Under the pieces are notes generated by a model. It saw only the letters and a list, made by a program, of their open reading frames with translations. It searched no databases and was not told the DNA's origin. Position numbers and translations under genes: made by a program. DNA of 64,000 bases from Flavobacterium hibernum (GTDB lineage Bacteria; Bacteroidota; Bacteroidia; Flavobacteriales; Flavobacteriaceae): NCBI RefSeq assembly GCF_000832125.1, contig NZ_JPRK01000009.1, positions 173,673 to 237,672 of the forward strand, read 5' to 3'. Below, piece by piece: positions 43,111-53,058 of the stretch; position 1 is the first letter of the stretch; each line of letters opens with the position of its first letter.

Positions 43111-45843
43111 ATGAAAAAGTTTGCATTATTATTATTTCTGCTGAATTCAGCCTTTCTTTTTGCTCAAAAAGAAGTTTCAGGTGTCGTCAAAGATAAGACA
43201 GGTTCACCACTTCCTGGTGTTAATATTGTCGAGAAAGGAACCTCAAATGGTGTTTCTACCGATTTTGAAGGTGGTTTTAGAATAAAGGTTAAAGAAGGCG
43301 CAATCTTAATTTACAGCTATGTTGGTTTTTCTACCGTAGAAAAAGCTTCTTCAGGTGATAAATTAATTATTATTTTAGACGAAAGCGAGGGCCAGATATT
43401 AAGTGATGTAGTAGTTGTGGGCTCCAGAAATGCAAAAAGAACTGTAGTGAATTCTGCTGTTCCTATTGACATTATCAATGTAAAAGATGTAACGACGCAA
43501 AGTGGAAAAATGGAAATTAATGAACTGCTGCAATATGTTGCTCCATCCTTTAATGCTAATAAACAATCTGGTTCTGATGGCGCAGACCATGTCGATCCAG
43601 CTTCGCTAAGAGGTATGGGCCCTGATCAAACTTTGGTTTTAATAAATGGTAAAAGAAGACATCAGTCTTCTTTAATTAACTTATTTGGAACTCGCGGACG
43701 TGGTAATACAGGAACTGATCTAAATGCAATTCCAGCTGCATCTATTAAAAGAATTGAAATTTTGCGTGATGGTGCTGCCGCTCAATATGGTTCTGATGCT
43801 ATTGCAGGCGTTATTAATATTGTAACTAACGATAATGTTAAAGAATTTACGGGAGCAATAACATATGGTGCATTTAATACTGATGCTAAAGGTGATTTTC
43901 CCGAAGGAACTGCCAATACTAAAGGCTTTAGACTAGATCAAAAAGGAAACGGAAATTCTTTTGGAAAAGACCAGAAGTTTGATGGAGGTTCTTTAAAAAT
44001 AGCGGCAAATTATGGCGTTCCTATTGGAACTAAAGGCGGTTATGTAAATGTTACCGGAGAATTTTTAAACAAAAATAAAACGTTGCGTCCTGGCTTTGAT
44101 TTTAGAAAAGGTTTTGGTGAAGCAGAAATTAAAGGTGTAAATTTATTCGTGAATTTAGCTATTCCTATTGCTGACAAAACAGAGTTTTATGCTTTTGGAG
44201 GAAGTAATTTTAGAGATACTGACGCTTATGCTTTTACCCGAAATGATGGCGAAAGAGTTGTTGAAGCGATTTATCCGGGTGGATACACGCCAAGGATTAC
44301 ATCAAAAATTAATGATAATTCGATTGCTGCCGGAATTAGGACTGAATCTGGTGGCGGATGGAAATTTGATTTTAGTAATACGCTTGGGAAAAATAAATTT
44401 AGCTATGATATAAAAGGAACTATTAATGCATCGCTTGTTGAAAAATCTCCAACTGAATTTAATGCCGGTGGTCATAGTTTACTTCAGAACACGACTAATT
44501 TTGATGTTTCTAAAAACTATGGAGATGTGCTTAAAGGCTTAAATGTGGCTTTTGGAACTGAATTTAGAATTGAACAATTTGAAATTTTTGCCGGCGAAGT
44601 AGGTTCGTACGCAACTTACGACACTAATGGCGTGCCTATTACAAATCCTGCAACACAAAGCGCACCAACGATTCCAAATCCTGATTATGATCCTACAGAT
44701 CCTACATCTTCACCAACAATTCCGCGACCTGGCGGATCTCAAGGTTTTCCGGGTTACAGTCCTGCAAACGAAGTAAATAAAAGCCGTAATAACTTCTCTT
44801 TATATACAGATCTGGAATTGGATGTTACAGAAGCTTTTATGGTTAGCGGTGCTGTCCGTTTTGAAAATTACAGCGATTTTGGAAGTACCTTAAATGGTAA
44901 ATTAGCATCAAGGCTTAAACTTACTGATCACATTAATTTAAGAGGTTCTGTAAGTACTGGTTTTCGTGCACCATCATTAGCTCAGATTTATTATAATTTG
45001 CATTTTACAAATTTTAGTTCAGCGGGTGCAACTGAGGTTTTATTATCTGCAAATGACAGCGAAATAACAAAATCTTTTGGAATCGAAAAACTAAACGAGG
45101 AAAAAGCTATAAATGCATCTTTAGGATTTACGGCCAATTTTGGTGATTTTACAGCAACAATCGATGGTTATTTAATTAATGTAAAAGACAGAATCGTACT
45201 AACTGGTTATTTTGACGCACCAGCTTTGGGCAACAATTCTAAAGCTCAGTTCTTCGTAAATGGTGTAGACACTAAAACGAAAGGAGTTGATATTGTTTTG
45301 GCTTGGAAAAAAACAATCAACGAAAATAGATTTGGAGCCACTCTTGTTGGTAATATTAATGATATGAAAATTGACAAAGTACATAATGGTAATTTACCCG
45401 CAAACCAATTCTTTGGAGAACGCGATAAAGCTTTTTTACTAGCTTCTGCACCACCAAACAAATTTGGTTTAAATCTTAATTATGGTAGAAAATGGTTTGA
45501 TGCAGGATTGGCATTTACAAGATTTAGCGAAGTAAAATTATTAGATTATCAGATGGATGAAGATCCGGAAGATTACAGAACTTCTCCAACCGAAACTGAA
45601 GCTCAAGTTCTTGCAAATCAAAAAAAGGCCGCTACAGATACTTACGGAGCTAAAATTGTAACCGATTTAACTTTAGGTTTTAAAGTATCTAAATCTACCA
45701 AAATTAGTATTGGAGCCAATAACTTACTAAATATTTATCCTGATCAACAAGATGACTGGGTAGAAGCTGGAGGATATTGGGATGCTGTACAAATGGGTTT
45801 CAACGGAGCTTATTACTACGCAAGACTTGGATTTAATTTCTAA
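43111..45843 (+). CDS. TonB-dependent receptor
   Basis: The 910-residue outer-membrane receptor has a signal peptide ending FLFAQ, a carboxypeptidase-regulatory-like domain (VSGVVKDKTGSPLPGVNI to about 105), a plug domain (QTLVLINGKRRHQSS, KRIEILRDGAAAQYGSDAIAGVINIV) and a long C-terminal barrel that ends in aromatic YYYARLGFNF. A proline-rich extracellular loop, PDYDPTDPTSSPTIPRPG, is unusual. It imports an unknown ligand using TonB-ExbBD. No SusD gene follows, so starch-type glycan uptake is not implied. A longer frame from 42988 adds a non-signal N-terminus. Confidence 0.9.
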   Translation: MKKFALLLFLLNSAFLFAQKEVSGVVKDKTGSPLPGVNIVEKGTSNGVSTDFEGGFRIKVKEGAILIYSYVGFSTVEKASSGDKLIIILDESEGQILSDVVVVGSRNAKRTVVNSAVPIDIINVKDVTTQSGKMEINELLQYVAPSFNANKQSGSDGADHVDPASLRGMGPDQTLVLINGKRRHQSSLINLFGTRGRGNTGTDLNAIPAASIKRIEILRDGAAAQYGSDAIAGVINIVTNDNVKEFTGAITYGAFNTDAKGDFPEGTANTKGFRLDQKGNGNSFGKDQKFDGGSLKIAANYGVPIGTKGGYVNVTGEFLNKNKTLRPGFDFRKGFGEAEIKGVNLFVNLAIPIADKTEFYAFGGSNFRDTDAYAFTRNDGERVVEAIYPGGYTPRITSKINDNSIAAGIRTESGGGWKFDFSNTLGKNKFSYDIKGTINASLVEKSPTEFNAGGHSLLQNTTNFDVSKNYGDVLKGLNVAFGTEFRIEQFEIFAGEVGSYATYDTNGVPITNPATQSAPTIPNPDYDPTDPTSSPTIPRPGGSQGFPGYSPANEVNKSRNNFSLYTDLELDVTEAFMVSGAVRFENYSDFGSTLNGKLASRLKLTDHINLRGSVSTGFRAPSLAQIYYNLHFTNFSSAGATEVLLSANDSEITKSFGIEKLNEEKAINASLGFTANFGDFTATIDGYLINVKDRIVLTGYFDAPALGNNSKAQFFVNGVDTKTKGVDIVLAWKKTINENRFGATLVGNINDMKIDKVHNGNLPANQFFGERDKAFLLASAPPNKFGLNLNYGRKWFDAGLAFTRFSEVKLLDYQMDEDPEDYRTSPTETEAQVLANQKKAATDTYGAKIVTDLTLGFKVSKSTKISIGANNLLNIYPDQQDDWVEAGGYWDAVQMGFNGAYYYARLGFNF

Positions 45844-45956
45844 GAAATATTAAAACACGAATATCTTCCTAACATAAGCCAACGAATGCGCTAACATTGT
45901 TAAAGCTTATCAAAAATAAAAAGGTTTCGACTCTGCTCAGCCTAACAATAGAAAAT

Positions 45957-45989
45957 AAAAAATCCTGAGTTTCGAACTCAGGATTTTTT
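45957..45989. terminator. Bidirectional terminator
   Basis: AAAAAATCCTGAGTT and AACTCAGGATTTTTT form a perfect stem with a tight loop between the receptor and the convergent CPD-domain gene. Confidence 0.9.
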
Positions 45990-46007
45990 TATACTTAATT
46001 TTAAAAA

Positions 46008-47171
46008 TTACATTTTAAAATCTAATGCACTTATTATGGCTTTTTCTTCTTCGGTTGCAGTAAATCCTGAAATATCCCAATAATTGGTTAGAATTTTATT
46101 CCTTTTATTAAAAAGTGTTTTTTCTTTAAAAACATCGCTTTCTCTATAGGTAAAATTTTGTTTATTAAAAGTTGTAGTGACAAAACTATTCCGAACTTGA
46201 ATATTTTTTATTCTATCTTTTAAAGTAAGATTATAAGCTATTTCTTCATTAGAACTCAAAACATAATAATCTGTGCCATCTAATCTGTAATTAACTCTTA
46301 CAATCGATTTTATAATATTCTTGGAGCCTATTACGGGTTTTTCGTCTATTTTGTCAAGATTTGCTGGAATCAAAGCACAACTAAACTCCATAATTATCCT
46401 TTTTTCGGGATCGTAAACTACTTCAAAACTATCTATTCCTTTTTTAGATTTATTTAAAGGCGTAATTTTCATTACATAATAGCTTTTATTATTAGGGTGA
46501 CCTTTTATAATGTAATCATAATCTTTTTTGTTTTTTTGATCTAAAACAGGCTGAAAATAATTTAAATTGCAATAATTCTCCATGATATTATTCAAATTAT
46601 AACCTCTTAAATCTGTACTCACATCTGTTTCTAACAAACCATAAGATCGGTTTTGCTCTACTAACAATGTTGTAGTTGCTTTTTTCTTATTTCCTGAGAA
46701 TTGAAAATTAACCAATCCGTCATTATAATAAGAATATTTATTGTCTAGCATAAAAAATTCTCTTACATATACTTTAAGACGATATGGTGTCGATAATTTT
46801 TTTGCGGAATTAGATACAATTTTTTGAAGTATTTTTTGTGGAGATTCTTTAGACAACACAACTTCTACCAACTTATTATTCTTGTTTTTAAGATAAATTA
46901 CAAAATCATCATCTTTTAAAGTTGCCCATCTCACTGTTTGACTCTCGTAATCCATTTCAGAAACCTGAATATTTGAAGCGCCATTTAACACAAAAGTCAC
47001 TTTGCCTTGTTCATTACTCAACAAGACTTGCTTGGTTTTCATTACCACAACCATTGCATTGTCTATTGGCAACTGCGTTTCTATATCTTTTACAATTATA
47101 GAATGTTCTATACTCTGAGCAAAAACATTGGCACCGAATACCAAAATCAATAAAACCATCAGTCTCCTCAT
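46008..47171 (-). CDS. Secreted protein with carboxypeptidase-regulatory-like domain
   Basis: The 387-residue product has a signal peptide ending GANVFAQ. A CarboxypepD_reg-like beta-sandwich (about 20-95: IVKDIETQLPIDNAMV, LSNEQGKVTFV) is followed by a larger beta-rich domain containing LSTPYRLKVYVREFF. In Bacteroidota such proteins often sit at the outer membrane, with no known enzyme activity. The N-terminus may begin at the second methionine (MVLLILVFG). It is unlinked to its neighbours by operon. Confidence 0.75.
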   Translation of the reverse strand: MRRLMVLLILVFGANVFAQSIEHSIIVKDIETQLPIDNAMVVVMKTKQVLLSNEQGKVTFVLNGASNIQVSEMDYESQTVRWATLKDDDFVIYLKNKNNKLVEVVLSKESPQKILQKIVSNSAKKLSTPYRLKVYVREFFMLDNKYSYYNDGLVNFQFSGNKKKATTTLLVEQNRSYGLLETDVSTDLRGYNLNNIMENYCNLNYFQPVLDQKNKKDYDYIIKGHPNNKSYYVMKITPLNKSKKGIDSFEVVYDPEKRIIMEFSCALIPANLDKIDEKPVIGSKNIIKSIVRVNYRLDGTDYYVLSSNEEIAYNLTLKDRIKNIQVRNSFVTTTFNKQNFTYRESDVFKEKTLFNKRNKILTNYWDISGFTATEEEKAIISALDFKM

Positions 47172-47286
47172 AGGCTGTTGTTAAATTTTCACCTAAAGTA
47201 TTAAAATATTATTAATAAATCAAAAAATACTTCAACAAATCACTAAATACCAACACAATAGCCAACAAAATCAGGAACTAATTGCA

Positions 47287-47324
47287 AAAAAAAATCCTAA
47301 GCTCAGCACTCAGGATTTTTTTTT
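47287..47324 (-). terminator. Terminator of the ferredoxin gene
   Basis: AAAAATCCTAAG pairs with CTCAGGATTTTT (one wobble), followed by a T-run on both strands. It lies directly after the minus-strand ferredoxin stop codon. Confidence 0.75.
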
Positions 47325-47342
47325 ATATCTAAACTTTAAATA

Positions 47343-47693
47343 TTATTCACCGTGTAAAAACGCTTGTCTATTTAACAAAGTTTCTTCATCTTCTACGTGA
47401 TCTTCGTCTGGTACGCAACAATCAACAGGACATACAGCAGCACATTGAGGTTCATCATGAAAACCTTTACACTCTGTACATTTACCAGGAACAATATAAT
47501 ATACTTCGTCAGAAATTGGAGTTTGAGCATCTTCAGCATCAACTTCAGTTCCGTCCGGTAAAATTATTTTTCCTGAAAGTTTGGTTCCATCTTTGTATCT
47601 CCAATCATCAGCTCCTTCATAAATTGCTGTGTTTGGGCACTCTGGCTCACAAGCTCCACAGTTTATGCATTCGTCAGTTATAATTATTGCCAT
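47343..47693 (-). CDS. 4Fe-4S dicluster ferredoxin
   Basis: The 116-residue protein carries two Fe-S binding motifs: [13 protein letters not shown] near the N-terminus, and [22 protein letters not shown] further on. The second has an insertion between cysteines as in the Fdx family with a YfhL/NapF-type spacing. It transfers electrons in the cytosol; its redox partners are unknown. It is divergent from the acyl-CoA reductase and serC-serA genes, a neighbourhood that looks conserved in flavobacteria. Confidence 0.9.
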   Translation of the reverse strand: MAIIITDECINCGACEPECPNTAIYEGADDWRYKDGTKLSGKIILPDGTEVDAEDAQTPISDEVYYIVPGKCTECKGFHDEPQCAAVCPVDCCVPDEDHVEDEETLLNRQAFLHGE

Positions 47694-47759
47694 TTTATTC
47701 TTGGTTACGAGTTAAAAGTTACAAGTTGAGAAATAAAAACACGAAGATTTTATTCTGCT

Positions 47760-47790
47760 TTGTCTTATAACTTAATATAGCTTATTTTTG
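47760..47790 (+). promoter_or_regulatory. Promoter of the acyl-CoA reductase gene
   Basis: TTG at 47760-47762 and TATTTTTG at 47783-47790, with a 20-base spacer, fit the Bacteroidota -33/-7 consensus. It is the best-matched promoter in the window. Confidence 0.7.
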
Positions 47791-47828
47791 TGCAAAATTA
47801 CAATCAAAACTCTTCATAAACAAACATT

Positions 47829-48902
47829 ATGACATTAGAAACAAAAAAAAGTGTTTTTGTTGAATTAGGGAATTTCTTAAAACAATTCTCTGAAAAGGAC
47901 ACCATAAAAAAATCGGATGTTTTGCATAACGATTTATTTTTTGAAGATTTCGAAAAGCTGATACATTTATCACAATCTCATAATGGCTGGTACACTCCTG
48001 AACAAGTGTATTTTTCGATACAATCATGGGCAAATGCTTTGACGGAAGAAAACATCGAAAAATGGCTTTCAGCTTATTCCTTTGACCTAGCTAAAGAAGG
48101 CAAAACCGAAAAAACAGTTGCACTAATTTTAGCAGGAAATATTCCGTTAGTTGGTTTTCACGATTTTTTATCGGTACTAATAACAGGAAATAAAGCATTA
48201 GTAAAAACATCGTCAAACGATCAGCATCTACTACCCTTTTTGGCTAAATACTTAATGGCTGTTGATGAGAGCTTAAAAAATAAGATCACTTTCGTGGAAG
48301 GCAAACTAGAAAACTTCGATGCCGTTATTGCTACCGGAAGTAACAACACATCAAGATATTTTGAATATTATTTTAAAGATAAACCTTCGATTATTCGTAA
48401 GAACAGAAACTCTGTTGCGGTTTTGAACGGAAAAGAAACGCATGAAGAACTGGAAGCTTTGGGCGAAGATATTTTTAGATATTTTGGTCTAGGATGTCGC
48501 AACGTTTCAAAACTTTTTGTTCCAAAAGACTACTCTTTTGTTCCTTTTTTTGAAGCAATTTTTAAGTATCAGGATGTTATTCATTATGAAAAATATGCAA
48601 ATAACTACGACTACAACAAAGCCGTATTTTTAATGAGTAATTTCAAGTTGCTGGATAATGGCTTTTTAACTCTAAAAGAAGATCCTAGTTATGCCTCGCC
48701 TATTTCGAGTGTTTTCTACGAATTTTACGAAAACATCGAAGATTTGCAAACGCGTCTAGAAGCTGACGCTGAACAAATTCAATGTATCGTGAGCAAGGAT
48801 TTAGTAAAAAACAGCATTCCGTTTGGTCAAACGCAAAAACCTCAATTATGGGATTATGCAGATAATGTCGATACTATAACGTTTTTGTTAACAACAAAGT
48901 AA
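47829..48902 (+). CDS. Acyl-CoA reductase (LuxC-like)
   Basis: The 357-residue protein belongs to the LuxC-like acyl-CoA reductase family within the aldehyde dehydrogenase superfamily. LILAGNIPLVGFHDFL matches the nucleotide-binding region at 99-114, and the catalytic cysteine is C223 in FGLGCRNVSK. It reduces acyl-CoA or acyl-protein to aldehyde. No luciferase or other lux gene is present, so a metabolic role is likely. It lies just before serC-serA on the same strand, and may form an operon with them. Confidence 0.85.
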   Translation: MTLETKKSVFVELGNFLKQFSEKDTIKKSDVLHNDLFFEDFEKLIHLSQSHNGWYTPEQVYFSIQSWANALTEENIEKWLSAYSFDLAKEGKTEKTVALILAGNIPLVGFHDFLSVLITGNKALVKTSSNDQHLLPFLAKYLMAVDESLKNKITFVEGKLENFDAVIATGSNNTSRYFEYYFKDKPSIIRKNRNSVAVLNGKETHEELEALGEDIFRYFGLGCRNVSKLFVPKDYSFVPFFEAIFKYQDVIHYEKYANNYDYNKAVFLMSNFKLLDNGFLTLKEDPSYASPISSVFYEFYENIEDLQTRLEADAEQIQCIVSKDLVKNSIPFGQTQKPQLWDYADNVDTITFLLTTK

Positions 48903-48995
48903 TAAAATGTTCAAATATTTCGAATTATTTATCGCTTTTTCAGCTCCTATTGCCGAAATTTGCGTCTTTAAAATTTTCGACTATTAACAACAACC

Positions 48996-50066
48996 ATGAA
49001 AAAACACAACTACAGCGCAGGACCAAGTATTTTACCTCAGGAAGTTTTTGAGAAAGCATCAAAAGCAGTTTTAAACTTTAATGATTCAGGATTATCGATT
49101 CTTGAAATTTCGCACCGAAGTAAAGATTTCGTTGCTGTTATGGATGAAGCTCGTTCGCTTGCTTTAGAATTATTAGGACTTCAAGGAAAAGGATATCAAG
49201 CCTTATTTTTACAAGGTGGTGCAAGTACAGCATTCTTAATGGCTCCTTATAACTTGATGAAAGAAAACGGCAAAGCAGCTTATTTAGATTCAGGAACTTG
49301 GGCGACTGCTGCTATAAAAGAAGCAAAATATTTTGGAGAAACTGTTATCGTAGGTTCTTCAAAAGAAGAAAATTACAACCATATTCCAAAAGGATACGAA
49401 ATACCAAGTGATGCAGATTATTTTCACTGTACTAGTAACAACACTATTTTTGGAACTCAAATGAAAGAATTCCCTGCAACCAACATTCCTGTTGTTTGCG
49501 ATATGAGTTCTGATATTTTTTCTCGCGATTTAGATTTCTCAAAATTTGATTTAATCTATGCTGGAGCTCAAAAAAATATGGGACCTGCAGGAACTACTTT
49601 GGTAGTTATTAAAGAAGAAATCTTGGAGAAAAACGGAAGAACAATTCCAAGTATGTTAGACTACGCTAAACATATTAAAGCAGAAAGTATGTACAATACT
49701 CCTCCTGTTTTTGCTGTTTATGTTTCGTTATTAACTTTACAATGGATTAAAGGAAAAGGCGGAATTGCTGCTGTTGAAAAATTAAACGACGCTAAAGCTG
49801 ATTTGCTTTATGCTGAAATTGACAGAAACCCTTTATTTAAAGGTGCTGCAGCGGTAGAAGATCGTTCTAAAATGAACGTGACTTTCTTGTTAAACAACGC
49901 CGATCATACTGCCACTTTTGATGCTTTATGGAAAGAAGCTGGAATTTCTGGATTGCCTGGACATCGTTCTGTTGGTGGTTACAGAGCTTCTATTTACAAT
50001 GCTATGCCTATCGAAAGTGTTCAGGTTTTAGTAGATGTAATGAAAGCTTTGGAAACAAAGATTTAA
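48996..50066 (+). CDS. serC: Phosphoserine aminotransferase
   Basis: SerC transfers an amino group from glutamate to 3-phosphohydroxypyruvate, the second step of serine synthesis. The PLP-dependent 356-residue protein has its lysine at K193 in YAGAQKNMGPAG, preceded by the VVCDMSSDIF strand. The N-terminus NYSAGPSILPQEVF and the GLPGHRSVGGYRASIYNA C-terminal domain match SerC. It is followed at 127 bases by serA, completing the first two steps of the phosphorylated serine pathway. Confidence 0.94.
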   Translation: MKKHNYSAGPSILPQEVFEKASKAVLNFNDSGLSILEISHRSKDFVAVMDEARSLALELLGLQGKGYQALFLQGGASTAFLMAPYNLMKENGKAAYLDSGTWATAAIKEAKYFGETVIVGSSKEENYNHIPKGYEIPSDADYFHCTSNNTIFGTQMKEFPATNIPVVCDMSSDIFSRDLDFSKFDLIYAGAQKNMGPAGTTLVVIKEEILEKNGRTIPSMLDYAKHIKAESMYNTPPVFAVYVSLLTLQWIKGKGGIAAVEKLNDAKADLLYAEIDRNPLFKGAAAVEDRSKMNVTFLLNNADHTATFDALWKEAGISGLPGHRSVGGYRASIYNAMPIESVQVLVDVMKALETKI

Positions 50067-50192
50067 AAATTAAAATATTGAATGATTTAAAGATTTATTT
50101 CTATACAAAATCATTCTATTTCTTTATTCAAAAAAAACAGATTGAATATTTTAATTATTAAATTTTTCAATCTTTAAATATCACAAAAAAAA

Positions 50193-51143
50193 ATGAAAGT
50201 ATTAGCAAATGACGGAATTTCTAAAAGTGGAATTCTAGCCTTAGAAAAAGGTGGATTTGAAGTTATAACTACAAAAGTAGCTCAGGAACAAGTTGCTAAT
50301 TTTGTAAACGAAAATAATGTAGACGTAGTTTTAGTGCGTAGTGCAACTAAAGTTCGTAAAGATATAATCGATGCTTGTCCTGGATTAAAAATTATTGGTC
50401 GTGGTGGTGTTGGTATGGATAATATCGATGTTGATTATGCAAAAAGCAAAGGAATTCACGTAATTAATACACCTGCTTCATCATCAGAATCTGTTGCTGA
50501 ATTGGTTTTTGGACACTTATTTTCTGGTGTTCGTTTTTTACATGATTCTAACAGAAATATGCCTCTTGAAGGAGATTCAAACTTTGATGGTTTGAAAAAA
50601 GCATACGCAAACGGAACTGAATTAAGAGGTAAAACTCTTGGAATTGTTGGTATTGGACGTATTGGACAAGCTACAGCAAAAATGGCTCTTGGTTTAGGTA
50701 TGAAAGTTATCGCTGCAGATAGTTTTATTCCGCAAGTTAATGTAAAAGTGGAGTTTTTTGATGGTCAATCTATCACTACAACTATCGTTTCTCAATCATT
50801 AGAGTCTTTATTTAAAGAAGCTGACTTCATTACATTACACGTTCCTGCTCAAGATGGTTATATCATTGGAGAGAAAGAACTTGCAATCATGAAAGATGGT
50901 GTTGGAATCGTAAACTGTGCTCGTGGTGGTGTTATTGATGAAGTAGCTTTAGTAAAAGCTTTAGACTCTGGAAAAGTTGCTTTTGCAGGTTTAGACGTTT
51001 TTGAAAGCGAACCAAAACCAGAAATGGCTATCTTAATGCACACTAAAATTTCATTGACTCCGCACATTGGAGCTGCAACTGGAGAAGCACAAGACAGAAT
51101 TGGTACAGAATTAGCTTCACAAATTATTACTTTGTTGAGCTAA
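50193..51143 (+). CDS. serA: D-3-phosphoglycerate dehydrogenase
   Basis: SerA oxidises 3-phosphoglycerate to 3-phosphohydroxypyruvate with NAD+, the first step of serine synthesis. The 316-residue protein has the NAD motif GIVGIGRIG and the catalytic Arg in NCARGGVIDE, Glu in DVFESEP and His in LTPHIGAAT. It lacks the C-terminal ACT domain, so it is the short, allosterically unregulated type. It is adjacent to serC in the same direction; a strong terminator follows. Confidence 0.92.
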   Translation: MKVLANDGISKSGILALEKGGFEVITTKVAQEQVANFVNENNVDVVLVRSATKVRKDIIDACPGLKIIGRGGVGMDNIDVDYAKSKGIHVINTPASSSESVAELVFGHLFSGVRFLHDSNRNMPLEGDSNFDGLKKAYANGTELRGKTLGIVGIGRIGQATAKMALGLGMKVIAADSFIPQVNVKVEFFDGQSITTTIVSQSLESLFKEADFITLHVPAQDGYIIGEKELAIMKDGVGIVNCARGGVIDEVALVKALDSGKVAFAGLDVFESEPKPEMAILMHTKISLTPHIGAATGEAQDRIGTELASQIITLLS

Positions 51144-51166
51144 GTAAAAATAGATTAAGTTCGATT

Positions 51167-51202
51167 AAAGGGATTTACTACTTACCTGTAGTAAATCCCT
51201 TT
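51167..51202 (+). terminator. Terminator of serA
   Basis: AAAGGGATTTACTA at 51167-51180 pairs perfectly with TAGTAAATCCCTTT at 51189-51202, followed by a T-run. Confidence 0.9.
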
Positions 51203-51237
51203 CTTTTTTACACTTTCGCAGACACTTAAAGTACAAC

Positions 51238-51591
51238 ATGGATTCAATCAAAAAAAGCTTTAAACGTAAATGGGCTATTCGCCTAATTGTGTTTACAATT
51301 ATAATTGCTTTATGCTGTACCTCTATCTTCGGCAATGTATTTTCGCTTATTATCGAAAAAGAATATTTTATCCCTGAGCAATCTTCAATTTTTACTTTTA
51401 CTGAAACCGTTGGTAATGATGGCTCAAGCGATGTATGGAGATATGGAGAAGATTACAGCAATTATTATTTCAATCTCAGCACATTTGATAATGATGTACT
51501 GTTTTTCTCCAAAAAGAACATTAATAATTGTCCTGGATTTAATCCTAAAGATATTAGTACTTGGTGCAAAGTAAAAGTGCCAAAATACTAA
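51238..51591 (+). CDS. Single-pass membrane protein, hypothetical
   Basis: The 117-residue product begins with a basic segment (KKSFKRKWAIRL) and one membrane helix at about 15-36, followed by an extracytoplasmic region of about 80 residues containing two cysteines (NNCPGF and STWCKV). No family is recognised. It starts 35 bases after the serA terminator and stands alone. Confidence 0.6.
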   Translation: MDSIKKSFKRKWAIRLIVFTIIIALCCTSIFGNVFSLIIEKEYFIPEQSSIFTFTETVGNDGSSDVWRYGEDYSNYYFNLSTFDNDVLFFSKKNINNCPGFNPKDISTWCKVKVPKY

Positions 51592-51735
51592 ACCTTAACA
51601 TTGGCTTTAATTTAAGGTTATAGAAATAAGATTTTATGTAATTTATTGAATTTGTCTAACCAAGTAATTAAAAAATAGATTAACTTTAGAGCTGCTTAGC
51701 GCATTTTTTGTAGTAAATAACTTTCTTTTTTTTAT

Positions 51736-51743
51736 TAAATTTG
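51736..51743 (+). promoter_or_regulatory. -7 element before the DUF937-like gene
   Basis: TAAATTTG matches TAnnTTTG, 25 bases upstream of the ATG at 51769. TTG at 51708-51710 is at a 25-base spacing, long for a -33 element. Confidence 0.4.
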
Positions 51744-51768
51744 GTGTATAATTTAAACTCTTAAAATC

Positions 51769-52326
51769 ATGTTTGAACAATTAACTCAATTAGTGCAACA
51801 ATACGGAGGCGATGCTGTTGTAAACAATACGGCAATTCCAAATGAGCACAATGAAGCTGTAATAAGCGAAACAAGTACTTCAATTTTTGCAGGATTGCAA
51901 AAAATTGTTTCGGAAGGTGGTGGAGAACAACTTGCCGGCCTGTTTAGCGGAACCTCGTCGATCGACAGTTCTAATCCGGTTGTACAACAACTAACACAAC
52001 AAGTATCTGGTAATCTTGGTGAAAAATTTGGATTAAGCAGTGATGCATCTTCTGGTGTTGCAGCAAGCATGATTCCACAGATTTTAAGTTCATTAGTAAA
52101 CAAAGCAAAAGATCCTAACGATAGTAGTTTTCAGATATCTGATATTATTAGCGCTATTTCTGGAAATAGCGGACAAGCTTCCGGAATTATGGACACGATT
52201 TCTAAATATGGAATGCAATTTGGATTAGACCAAAACAACGACGGAAAAGTAGATATCTCAGATGCTATGGCTTTGGGTAAAAGCGGAGGCTTAGGAGGAT
52301 TGCTAGGAAAATTGTTTGGGAAATAA
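51769..52326 (+). CDS. DUF937-like protein with calcium-binding loop
   Basis: The 185-residue protein has N-terminal helices (MFEQLTQLVQQYGGDAVV) and a Gly/Ser-rich middle segment (VSGNLGEKFGLSSD, SGVAASMIPQIL), resembling DUF937/YidB family proteins. The C-terminal part contains DQNNDGKVDISD, an EF-hand/dockerin-like calcium loop, and ends in GGLGGLLGKLFGK. There is no signal peptide. The role is unknown. A hairpin terminator lies about 70 bases downstream. Confidence 0.72.
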   Translation: MFEQLTQLVQQYGGDAVVNNTAIPNEHNEAVISETSTSIFAGLQKIVSEGGGEQLAGLFSGTSSIDSSNPVVQQLTQQVSGNLGEKFGLSSDASSGVAASMIPQILSSLVNKAKDPNDSSFQISDIISAISGNSGQASGIMDTISKYGMQFGLDQNNDGKVDISDAMALGKSGGLGGLLGKLFGK

Positions 52327-52335
52327 GTTCTTTTT

Positions 52336-52372
52336 TAGGGACAGAGGTTCAGAGGCACAAAGTTGCAAAGGT
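52336..52372. repeat. Intergenic GAGGTTCAGAGG repeat
   Basis: GACAGAGGTTCAGAGGCACAAAG continues into TTGCAAAGG: same family as 14383 and 60357. An opposite-facing copy follows at about 52465-52510, on the far side of the terminator at 52395. Confidence 0.5.
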
Positions 52373-52394
52373 TTCTCTTGACAACGCATAATCT

Positions 52395-52429
52395 AAAAGC
52401 TGTTTACATGACTGTAAATGGCTTTTTTT
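52395..52429 (+). terminator. Terminator after the DUF937-like gene
   Basis: AAAAGCTGTTTACA at 52395-52408 pairs with TGTAAATGGCTTTT, with two internal mismatches, and ends in a T-run. Confidence 0.6.
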
Positions 52430-52584
52430 ACTTAAACCAAACAACTTATTAAGCTTTTACCCATACGAACCTCAACCACTTTGTTCCTCTGTCCCTCAAA
52501 ACCTTAGAACCTTTCATTACAAACTGTTAAATACCAATCCCCTTTCTTCATTTATTCGTAAATTTAGACTCGAAACGAAGTGTT

Positions 52585-53025
52585 ATGAAAAAATGTATTT
52601 ACATACTAGTTCTTTTATTTACGATAATAGCATGCTCGACGGCTTCAAAAAATACTGTTGCCACAAATGTTCCTTCAACACAAAACAAAGCCGTAAATGA
52701 TACCGTTAGAATTTCAAATGACTCATTAGAATATGAAGTAATCATTATCGATAATGGATTTAGCACTTGGTTAGCATCAAGAGCGCTTCCTCGTAATTAT
52801 TACTCTTTAGCCTATCTCGAAAACAAAAATTACCAATATGTGACAGAATGGAATAACAGGGTCTCTCAACCCCAACGTTATAATCCAAATTTATATGAAA
52901 TGAGAATTGATTACCAACCAAATATACATTATGGCTACGAAGTAAATTACTTGATTTATAATTATATGATTTACTTTCAAAATACCTACAAACAAAAGCT
53001 CGCAGGTTATGTTCCGATGCAATAA
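52585..53025 (+). CDS. DUF6146 family lipoprotein
   Basis: The 146-residue product has a lipoprotein signal ending IIAC (C17), a Ser/Thr/Asn-rich linker, and a DUF6146-like domain. The domain has the characteristic YEVIIIDNGFSTWLASR and YVTEWNNRV segments and a very tyrosine-rich C-terminus (NYLIYNYMIYF). The function of the family is unknown. It is followed within 33 bases by the DUF6787 gene, suggesting one transcript. Confidence 0.8.
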   Translation: MKKCIYILVLLFTIIACSTASKNTVATNVPSTQNKAVNDTVRISNDSLEYEVIIIDNGFSTWLASRALPRNYYSLAYLENKNYQYVTEWNNRVSQPQRYNPNLYEMRIDYQPNIHYGYEVNYLIYNYMIYFQNTYKQKLAGYVPMQ

Positions 53026-53058
53026 TCTTGCTATATTTGTAATCGTTATAAATAAAGC

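Noticed and set aside
47829..48902. Bioluminescence (lux) operon
   Set aside because: Only a LuxC-like reductase is present; no luciferase, LuxD or LuxE gene is nearby, and the neighbours are serine biosynthesis genes.
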